Source: Amphiura filiformis
Lineage: Eukaryota > Echinodermata > Ophiuroidea > Amphilepidida > Amphiuridae
Reading direction: 5' to 3'
DNA length: 64,000 nucleotides
Assembly (NCBI RefSeq): GCF_039555335.1
Contig: NC_092628.1
Span: forward strand, 34,804,965 to 34,868,964
Part shown: positions 27,340-35,826 of the stretch, one piece after another
How the letters are laid out: each line of letters begins with the position of its first letter
Position numbering within the stretch: the first letter of the stretch is position 1
Position numbers and translations under genes: made by a program
Notes under the pieces: model-generated
Database searches by the model: none
What the model saw: only the letters and a program-made list of their open reading frames with translations
Told to the model about the DNA's origin: nothing

Positions 27340-28179
27340 TAGACCCTCCCTCGGGTCCGTGGAGAACGACTGGTAATGTAGATTACATAGCATTAAAAAT
27401 CAACCCAATACACGGACCCTCCCAGTCTGTAGGCAATTTGACTTCCAGCTCCCACAAACTGCTGGAAGTTCACTTTTACGGATTTGGAGTCACGCAATCT
27501 TTCTATATACCACGTCCATGTTTTCACTACATTAACGCGTTTGTGTAAGCGACTAAACAACGATATTGTATCCGACCAATCAACGCAGCTTGGCAGCGGG
27601 ATATTTGAAAAGGCTTCCTAGCTAAATAATGTGCAAACATTTGCAAACCGCACGCGATAATGTACATAATATGGACAATAGGTAAAGTCCGAGTCGAGTG
27701 GTTGCCTTTTATTATTGCGCGTACCATGGGTCTATCAGACGCGTGCCACTTGAGCTCAATACCTCTCAGTTGTTGACAAGTGTCCCATCCGATCTTGCAT
27801 CACATCCCGCGGCATGTGCTACCATTTTGAATTGAAACTGGGGCGGGGCTTTCGTAATTGACATCGTAATCACCGTGCTTCGTTGAACGAATATTTGGAA
27901 GTGAGATCTCTAACAGATTGGACCAGTCTCGAATCAGCGCTCAATGGACTTTCGCGTTCACTTATAATACGAGTATATTTCTATATTGCTGCATGGTTGA
28001 CTGTGGTGGGTGTAATTAGTGGCGTCGATTTGTGGATGAAGAGGAATGGTTTTTTTTCTTTTATAAAACTAGGGGGGGGGAGGTTACAGGACTTTGGCAT
28101 TTTTTTCATAGGGCATTACGTAATTATTTATTGTTACATTATCCAGAGATGGAACCGAACCGAGACTGGGGCCAGTCTA
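27340..28179. mobile_element. 840-bp insertion with 9-bp target duplication
   Basis: The sequence starts TAGAC and ends GTCTA and is flanked by GATATCAGT on both sides (27331-27339 and 28180-28188). Empty versions of the site are present near 25244 and 26097 in the same array (gatatcagtagacgagact), so a 9-bp duplication is well supported. The terminal inverted repeat is very short (about 5 bp). Composition differs sharply from the satellite. A frame of about 100 codons in the right half (27883-28203) runs on into satellite and has no recognisable domain. A 9-bp duplication is typical of Mutator-like elements, but the family is not established. Confidence 0.7.
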
Positions 28180-28580
28180 GATATCAGTAGACGAGACTAT
28201 TGATATAAATCTACATGATTGCAGCAGTTGATGAGATTATAATTGTTAAACTACCTGATATCAGCATTGGATGAGCGATAAACTACCCAATATCAGCATT
28301 AGATGAGAAAATGATCAACTACCAGATATCAGCAGTTGATAAAGCAATAAACTACTTGATATCAGCAGCTGATAAGCAAGTGATAATATACCCGATATCA
28401 GCAGTAGATGAGCAATAAACTACCTGATATCAGCAATAGCTGGGCAATAAACTACATGTACCTGCATATCAGCAATGGATGCGACTATTTTCCAACTGAT
28501 AGCAGTTGAGTAATAAAATCCCGACATCAGCAGATGGGACTAATAAACGATATCAGCAGTAGATGAGCAATAAACTACTT

Positions 28581-28924
28581 GCTTTGATACAAAATTGGAT
28601 CGATTGAGCCCATGTTTATTGGTTGAGCTATGGGTTAAAATATTAGACAAGACATATTGGAGTCCCAATATTTTAAACTCATAGGGAGACCATTAAACAT
28701 TGGGCGTAAAGCATCCAATTTTATTATTGTGTTGGATCCAATATTTTCACACACTTGGATTCATCAAAACATGATTTTAATTGGCTATTAGCAACTGCAT
28801 AATTTTTTACTTGGCTCACAAAATAGCCATAGAGTCCGTATTAATGGTAACACACTAGTGACTTTTGATTCAACTAATCAACTATCAATCATTTTGACCA
28901 AATATCAAAGAGGAAGCCCAGCCA
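28581..28924. other. Intergenic DNA at the satellite edge
   Basis: The satellite stops abruptly at about 28,580. Beyond it is AT-rich sequence with short inverted words (for example acaaaattggat and atccaatttt). No gene, tRNA or splice-site pair is visible. Confidence 0.4.
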
Positions 28925-29100
28925 GAGCAGTTCTTCTTGGGTGAACCAAACCTGCCGTCATCAAATTAATCAGCAACAAGGTTATCTCTGAAATTTGACA
29001 GGTGCTAATTGATGTTTTAATGTTATTGCATTAATTAGCACCTGTCAAATTCAGAGATAACCTTGTCAGGCAGGTTTGGTTTACCCCAGAAGAACTGCTC
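28925..29100. repeat. Long imperfect hairpin (foldback element)
   Basis: The two halves are inverted copies: GAGCAGTTCTTCT at the left pairs with AGAAGAACTGCTC at the right, then GTGAACCAAACCTGCC with GGCAGGTTTGGTTTACC, and TTATCTCTGAA...TGACAGGTGCTAATT with its complement. The loop is about 15-20 nt near 29010-29030. A mini foldback transposon is the likeliest origin. A transcript would form a stem of roughly 75 bp. Confidence 0.75.
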
Positions 29101-31559
29101 AGGTGGTTTTTTTTTTATTTTTAAAGAGGGTGGCATTTTCAAACTGTACTTTAATACACCCTGTATGATCACTGGAACACAAGGTGAAAGTTTTGAAGCC
29201 TAGCGGTACACAAGTACTCAACAGAAAACAGAAAAGAAGTGTTTTTCTTTATTTATTATATTTATCAAATCTTTGGTCGATTTATGAAAACAACACATTA
29301 ACATTAAACAAAGACAAAACATGAATGCAAGGAACTTCAACTTGCATTTAATACAGTATCAAATCTGACATTACTAGCACCTTTGTTTCATCATAATATC
29401 AATGACCCCTGAGCCACCTCCCAAATAGGGCAATTTTAATTTTAATCTTTACCAGATTGAAATGGCACAATCTGAAAAAGAGTGAAGGATCAAAATTCAC
29501 TATTGATCGACTCAAATTGAAGCAAATTCATCACCCTCAAGAGTGATTTTCATATCTGTGGATCCATCCCTGTAAGCACTCCATGATGTCCACAAGAGTG
29601 AATATTCATTCGTGCACACTAGTCATTAACCCTAACACCCATAAATGCCACAAAATACCATGATGATAACCATCGCGCATGCATGAATACCACGATGCGA
29701 TGATGCAATCACCCTGTGCTATATGCTCAGGGAATCGCTGGTCGGGCCAGAGTGATCATGTGCTTGGCACCCGAGGGGTCCAAGGTTCAAATCCGGGGGG
29801 TACTAAGTGACTTCTTTGTTAATCTTCTCTCCTTTTTCATTTCTTTTTTAACTGCCGATAGCAAAAAGCAGTGTTCAGTGTTAACAATGTGTTCACAGAA
29901 AAGCAAATTGTATTCTAATGATCAATCCAAAGAGTGACAATGCATAGATTTTAACTCTTTAGAATGCAATTTGCTCTAAAAGAATGAAAAAGGACTGAAA
30001 TTCACACTCCAATGACATCAGGAATGCATTTCACTCTTGTGAACCCACCCCTACAGATTTATGAATCCAATGAACTAAACTAGTTTCATTTCTCCCTCCC
30101 TGCCAGAAACGTAATCCTGAAATGTTGAAATTTAGCGATGTATACATTCTTTAGACTAATGTTCTTGTACAAACGTAATTCAGTATTTTGATCCCCCCCC
30201 ACACGAAACTTTACTTGTAGGATGTCATTAAACTTTTGGTTTGTTTCCTAATCCCTTATACATAATAAATGCTATTCAACTATTAACCTGTCCAATATCA
30301 TGACAGAATCTTCTTATGGCATATTTTAAATTAAAGAGTTTCATTCTCAGTAGAATTAATACTGTAAAATATTATTGCATTTTAGTGTTGGCAGAAAACG
30401 TTTTACTAACTCATCCATAAACCAGCAGCAAAGAACCTTCCCTAAATGAATCATTATATCCACCACATAATGGTAATGAATCACACACAACACCACAGGT
30501 CTGTCTGGATCTGGGTGACATGACATCATGTCCTATGGTCCATTCAGTGAAAGGGACTGGTAAAAGTGGTTCTGTGGAGCAAATTGGTTTTATACATTTC
30601 TGTGGATCAAAGTGGTTGAATACACATTTTGTGTTTATTGATTTACACAGTTGGAGAGAAAAAGAATGTTTTTTGTCAAACTTATAATAAAATACATGAT
30701 TTTGGTTTAAATTTCTAAAGAACTTAAAAGGGCATTTCGTGATCCACAGCCTCATCCCCCAACTTTTCTAAAAAAAAGTTGAGATATTTATATCACTGGG
30801 AACCTCTGGCTACATAATGTTTATTTACAAAATATTTCTTGCAGATTAATTCGTTTAGCAAAGATATCGTGACATTTGAATTTCGTTCTGGTATACCAGA
30901 ACAAAATTACAACACATTGTCTATGGAGCAGTGTAATACACACAATCATGCATAAATCGCAAATGCAAAATCGGAATCAACTGAAATTTTGGGAATAAGC
31001 TTTTTTCGTGGATATATACTGAAAAATGTCATAAAAAGAGGATGCTAGGATCACAAAATACTCCTTTAAGTTTTTAGCATATGAATACTTTTAAACTTTT
31101 GTATGACTTGTACGAATTGGCTAAATGGAAATTATCATAAAAATATTTTTTTGCATCAACAATTTTTGTGGCATCCATTTCTAATAATGTAAAACCTTGA
31201 AAAGATGTTCCTAGAAAAATAATTTAATATTAAAATACAAAAAAAAACATTCTGAAGCCATACATATACAAAGGAACACAACTACTTTTTGAAGATCATA
31301 TTGCTTAATAGGCCTACATTAGGTATGTCAGTGCCTAGTTAGAAATCCTTCAGAAAAGCACACTCAATAATTTTAAAATAGCCAAGTGTAGACTGATTTT
31401 GGATTGTTTACTGTGAGAGGAATGTACTATGCTGAATGAAGACACCATGATGGGAAAATTAATATACTTACAATGTAGTTATCTGGGTTAATAAGATAAA
31501 CAAATTTGAATCTTTCCCCAGAGTAGACCAGTACTTAAACGTTGAAAAAAAACCCAGTG
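29101..31559. other. Intergenic DNA downstream of the zinc-finger gene
   Basis: AT-rich sequence with no convincing coding region. It contains a tRNA-like block at about 29740-29806. On the minus strand there are possible polyadenylation words near 29250 (tttattta on the plus strand), but nothing ties them to a transcript. Confidence 0.4.
29740..29806 (+). repeat. tRNA-like SINE head or tRNA fossil
   Basis: A recognisable B-box GGTTCAAATCC is preceded by an A-box-like GGCCAGAGTGATCATG at about the right distance, followed by GGGG. The T-stem pairs over only two or three bases and no 7-bp acceptor stem closes, so it is not a working tRNA gene. A tRNA-derived SINE is the best reading. Confidence 0.45.
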
Positions 31560-31672
31560 CATCCGGCCGGATTGGAACCGGCGACCAACGTAATACTAGC
31601 ACGATGCTCTAACCAACTGAGCTAAAGAGGCACGTTGGAGAAGAGCGAAAGATATAAATCTATAGGTATTAG
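31560..31672 (-). repeat. tRNA-Ile-like SINE, minus strand
   Basis: Read on the minus strand it begins GCCTCTTTAGCTCAGTTGG (A-box region) and continues to the B-box GGTTCCAATCC. The D-arm matches tRNA-Ile well, but the anticodon stem is disrupted and the acceptor ends do not pair, so it is a SINE head, not a tRNA. The body (ttggagaagagc...) continues toward the zinc-finger fragment and is shared in inverted orientation with 32031-32160. Confidence 0.65.
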
Positions 31673-31675
31673 GTT

Positions 31676-32022
31676 TGAATTGGAATGAAATGCCCTGGTG
31701 CACAGTTTGCAATGAAACATTTTGTCACCAGGTTTTCTTTGCTCTTTTAGGTGAACCTCGTCAGATGTCTTCACAACTTGACTCTCCTTGTTGCGGCCAG
31801 ATGTTGGTGGAGTTTTATGCTTAAGTGTTAAATGTTTATTCAGGCTTGAATTGGAGAGAAATGCTCTGGTGCACAGTTTGCAATGGAACATATTTTCACT
31901 TGGCGATTCTTGCTCATTTGGCTTTTCCTTAGCAGACCTGACGACTTGACTTTCCTTGCTACCTGATGCTGAGGAAGACTTTGAAGAGTGCATTCTCATC
32001 CTGTGTTGAGTCAAGGAATGCG
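31676..32022 (-). pseudogene. Duplicated fragment of the C2H2 zinc-finger gene
   Basis: Minus-strand DNA almost identical to 37382-37720 in the zinc-finger exon at 35827-37965. It encodes the region around finger 2 through finger 4 of that exon: the tail of an HLTQHRMRMH finger, the ENMFHCKLCTRAF finger and part of the next. Only a few substitutions separate the two copies (for example the linker has GRNKESQ here and GRKKESQ in the gene), so the copy is recent. It has no start of its own and ends at SINE sequence on both sides. Although the frame is open, it is truncated at both ends and is best treated as a pseudogene. Confidence 0.85.
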
Positions 32023-32030
32023 ACAAACAT

Positions 32031-32160
32031 CATTCGAACCTAATACCCAATAGATTTAAATCTTCTGCTCTTCTCCAACGTGCCTCTTTAGCTCCATTGG
32101 TAAAAGCGTCATTCTAGCATTACAAAGGTCGCCTGCTCGAATCGGACCAGATGCACTGGT
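32031..32160 (+). repeat. tRNA-like SINE, plus strand, mirror of 31560-31672
   Basis: GCCTCTTTAGCTCCATTGGT followed by a degraded B-box (CTGCTCGAATCGG) makes a second tRNA-derived head. The adjoining sequence ttaaatcttctgctcttctccaacgtg is the inverted form of that beside the SINE at 31560-31672. The two therefore face away from each other around the zinc-finger gene fragment. Confidence 0.6.
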
Positions 32161-32516
32161 TTGATGCAATGCAGCAAGACCTGATTCAAGTTAGTACTGT
32201 TAATGATTATAATAACAAACATTTTGTCTATATGTGACACAATCTGGTCCAAGAAGCCAAAGGCAACATATTTGAAATTGAGATTAAGGGACAAAATATG
32301 GAGTAAAACACAATAAAATACATAAAATAGACATCACAAAACTTCAGAACCAAGTATGCTAGACCTTTGGTTGTTAGACCTGGTCTAAGTGAAATTTAGT
32401 CCCAGGAGAAAGGACATTTTCCTTTACATTTGCCTAACCGTAACCGCCTAAGGGCTTTTTGGCGACGGGAAGGGAAAGGAAGGAAGGAATAAAGAGAGAA
32501 AACAAAGAAGAAGTTG

Positions 32517-32590
32517 TTTGCTCCGGTGGGATTCGAACCGAGACCCTCGCATGCCAGGCACTGGGTCGGCGACACTTTGCCACGGGTCTT
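32517..32590 (-). repeat. tRNA-like sequence
   Basis: On the minus strand a B-box GGTTCGAATCCC follows a loop region containing GGCATGCGAGGG. The arms pair poorly and the acceptor stem does not close, so I read it as a tRNA-derived SINE or fossil, not a functional gene. Confidence 0.45.
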
Positions 32591-33002
32591 AGGCTTCGCT
32601 GGCCAGCGAAACCGTGCCTATATATCACTTAGGACGATTGCGTCATCACACCACGTGGGATGCACGCACAAACAGCGCATATATCAAGTAGTATTTTGTA
32701 ATATACAGTCATGTTAGGGTTAAGTTAATTTGTATTATTTTTAAATATTGCATTTTAAACCAGACGACGGTGGACTACATTATTCACTGTGGCAACAGCC
32801 AATATCGTAAACAAAACAGACAATATGACGGCAACACTGCCTGGACATTGGACGCCCGTGCCGAAAGTTGTGTTTTTAGCTCTATTGGCCCGTTACAGAA
32901 AAAAAAATGCACAAAATATATTTCTCAGTGAATGTATAAATTTTCACATAAAAATAAATATTTTGGGATTCAAAATGAATGTGAAAAAAAAAAAAAATTA
33001 TA

Positions 33003-33085
33003 GCCGGGAGTGAGCGGGACTCGATCTCGAGACCCTATGCACCGCAGGCGACAACGTTTACCATTACACCACGCTAACCGTGATA
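33003..33085 (-). repeat. tRNA-like SINE head
   Basis: Minus strand: TTAGCGTGGTGTAATGGTAAACG resembles a tRNA D-arm with A-box, and GAGATCGAGTCCCGC resembles a T-arm with B-box. The stem pairing is incomplete. It lies next to a poly-A run (32982-32997), as expected of retroposed sequence. Confidence 0.5.
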
Positions 33086-33507
33086 CACACTGGGGGAAAT
33101 TTTTAGGTATATATCATAAACATACCGTGCGTTATTCATACAAAACATTCAAAAACAGTATTTACAATGAGGTTCACTGGTGAACCTCAACGGATTTAGA
33201 CTGATAAAATAGTGCTTAATAACATACGTACAGTTTTGGAATAATTTGAGACATTTTTGTGTTTACGTGTAAAACCAATGACGACGTCAAAATTCAGCCA
33301 ATCTTGGCCGGCCCCCCCTGTTTTAAACTTTAGAATTTGCTAGCTACTCTAGCAAGGAAATAATAGTACAGGACCATTCCTGATGGAACTAAATTCCACT
33401 TAGACCAGGTCTAACTTTAGACCCGGCCTAACTCTTTTGTGCATACAGACCTTGGTGTTTTCAGTATTACTGAAACACCAAAGGTCTAGCATACTTGGTT
33501 CTGAAGT

Positions 33508-35244
33508 TCTGTGTAAGTTATATGATAACTTTGTATAAGGTAAGAATTATTGTAACTCAATTTTCAAAAATGCCTCCTTTGGCCTCCATGGAGCAGATCA
33601 TATCACCTATACACAAGGAAATATCCAAGGCTGAACCTCAACTTCCCTGTTAACTTCTTTGGACATTACCTACATGGGCCAGCAATAATATTACCAGTCA
33701 ATCATATTAGTCTCAACTAAGACCTTAGTCTCAACATATTATACAATACATTCATAAGATAACAAATCATTCAACTTCAGTTGGAATCAAGACAAGCAGA
33801 CTAGTGTTGCTCCACTGAGAAACCAGTGCATGCCCGTTACCTAGATTTATCTAAACACATCAAAATAAATAAGTCCCCCTCTGAAAATTTCGTCATAACA
33901 TTGTCAAGTAAAACTTTGTACCAAAACCTACTTAGAAATAATTATATGATTGTTTACTAAGTGTTGTGTGAAAACAAAAGATGTCCATGACTTTATGAAA
34001 AGTCACAAAATAGGCCTATGCTTGTTAACTGCAAGGTGTATATATATTGGGACAAGGAATGGAACTGGCCATCTTACAACTCACTGTGCTGAGCTCTGCA
34101 CCAAGGGGATTTGCATGGCAGAATGATCAAGAATCAATACACATTACAGTAAATATTCACTTGGTGAGGATTTTAAAGGCACTCAACCACATGGGTTTTC
34201 CCATTAGTAACTAACAAGCCATATGAGTCAACGTTTGTGACAAGTATTAGGCCTTCTTTGTGACTTTTGAAAAGGGCAGTTTTTGCTTTCAATTTAGGCT
34301 CATTCAGCCCTGAAGTCATGGAAATCTCTCATTTTCACACAACACTTAGTAAACAGTCATATAAAGATTTATTGGTACAAAACGAAACCTTACAATGTTA
34401 TGATGAAATGTTGAGAGGGGGACTTATTTCTTGTGCTGTGTTTACAATGTACACACCAATTCACAATGCCTATTTAGTGTTAAAATCTTATTCATAGTGC
34501 TCATATGCAATCCAACCAAACCAGCCATTCATCTCTATACAGACATGGACAGTGCTCAACGTCTTTTGGTTTTCCATGCAGCATTGTAAATAAATAAGCC
34601 AAATTGGCATTAAAACTCCCAATGCATTGTGGGGCAGTTTTGGTAAACATTGAACATTTTTTGTACACATACATAATATTGTTTAAAATATTTTACTAGA
34701 ATTTAACAAAAAAATCAAATTAATTATTTAAAATATTTTAATGATAACATTATTACAATATTAAATGAATAATAATTAAAGCAATTTTCCCAATGTGTTC
34801 AACATGTCCCAAAAACTGCCAAAACCTCACAATGCTTCAGGAATGCCGGTGTCGCTTATTCAACTATCAAAATATATCTAGAAAACATGAAGTTCAATTT
34901 TGATTGGTTTTTCTCAGAAAAGCCTTTACATGTCTATACTGCAAGAGCACTAATACTGAATGGAGACCTCAATCTTGGATTTCAGGTCCATATTGGACAT
35001 CTTTTCAATCATGTCAATATTGAACCCTTTTATGAATAGGGTCCACAACACACAATTTGCCTTTCTCTGCATAATAAGATTTGGTCCGTGCAATCAACCA
35101 ATTTCATGCCAAATTTCAGCAAAATATAAAGGGTTTAATTTTCTACTTGCTTTCTGCCAAATTTGCTCACAAAAATGATCAACAACCTTGCACAAGCACT
35201 GTTTTTCAAACCTGCTCTATTGTCAAAATTAGGCTTATCCTTAG
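33508..35244. other. Gene-free intergenic DNA
   Basis: AT-rich with short shadow open frames only. No domain, RNA gene or repeat of note seen. Part of it could be 3' untranslated sequence of the minus-strand zinc-finger gene, but I found no clear polyadenylation signal close to its stop codon. Confidence 0.4.
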
Positions 35245-35346
35245 TGTAAGAGAGCATGGAATACTAATAGGATTAGAGTTAGGGTTAGGATTTAGGGTTA
35301 AGGTAGGATTAGGATTAGAGTTGGGATTTGTTTGGTATTCTCTTAC
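35245..35346. repeat. Telomere-like TTAGGG-variant tract in a hairpin
   Basis: 35271-35325 consists of degenerate TTAGGG-type hexamers (GTTAGGG, GATTAGG, TTTAGGG variants). It is bracketed by inverted words GTAAGAGA...GAATACTAA on the left and TTGGTATTCTCTTAC on the right. An interstitial telomere-like repeat or a simple repeat inside a foldback element would both fit. Confidence 0.6.
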
Positions 35347-35826
35347 ATGAAGGTTACACCCAAAATTAGCCATTTTCTGTGTAATTTCACACAAAATTGA
35401 CAAGTGTCCTGCTCAACTTTCCTGCGTAATTACCTATTTTCTGCGCAAATCCCAGTGAAATTGGCTACTTTGCCCCACACTATTTGCCTTTTGCCCCTGC
35501 AAATCGTTGGGTCCTGTTCATGAATTAAATAAAATGCTAACTTTTTCATCAACAAATATGATTTAATCAGATTCAATCAGGTCTTTGGCGGCAATTGTGA
35601 AATTTCGATATAGGCAAAAATAAGGAGCAAAACCCCCAACCACTCTATGATTTGCAAAACAATTGATCTTGGGAAGTACAGAAAGATTTCAGCAATAGCA
35701 GCCAGAGTTTATGATAATGAGAATAACTAAATTTACAAAATTGCCTCTGTGGCCTTTGAATCTGATTATGTCATAATATCTTTACATAGAAACATATCTA
35801 CATATTGGAACTTTCTTTGAACCCAA

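Larger units (their letters stand above)
2799..28580 (+). repeat. GATATC satellite array, unit about 32-37 bp
   Basis: Hundreds of head-to-tail copies of a short unit, all in one orientation. The short form runs gataaactacctgatatcag then cagtagatgagc (32 bp). A longer form replaces the final gagc with gagactatt (37 bp), and an intermediate form has gagatatt. Almost every unit carries the perfect 10-bp palindrome CTGATATCAG with an EcoRV-type GATATC core. The array is broken by the transposons listed separately and contains a higher-order structure at 13.2-23.4 kb. Both strands are full of stop codons, so it is not coding. Diverged units (for example TTGATTAATATAAACC variants) recur in blocks, which shows that long segments as well as single units were copied. 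Confidence 0.95.
32341..33507. mobile_element. Inverted-repeat element carrying two tRNA-like blocks
   Basis: The left end ACTTCAGAACCAAGTATGCT, continuing into agacctttgg, is mirrored at 33478-33507. Further in, TTAGACCTGGTCTAAGTG pairs with CACTTAGACCAGGTCTAA near 33397-33415. The right arm has extra material between its two blocks. The interior holds two tRNA-like sequences (32517-32590 and 33003-33085). No transposase is encoded. Target duplication not resolved. Confidence 0.6.

Noticed and set aside
27883..28203. A 106-codon open frame with a hydrophobic stretch
   Set aside because: It runs from the transposon-like insert into satellite sequence, starts at a non-ATG codon and shows no domain.
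2799..28580. Regular short repeats resembling a CRISPR array
   Set aside because: The 'spacers' are variants of the same unit, there are no unique spacers or cas genes, and the window is plainly eukaryotic. It is a satellite.
30411..30755. A 114-codon minus-strand open frame downstream of the gene
   Set aside because: No domain, no splice context, and composition like random AT-rich sequence.
31560..31632. Functional tRNA-Ile gene
   Set aside because: The D- and T-arms are recognisable, but the anticodon stem is broken and the acceptor ends do not pair. It is a SINE head.
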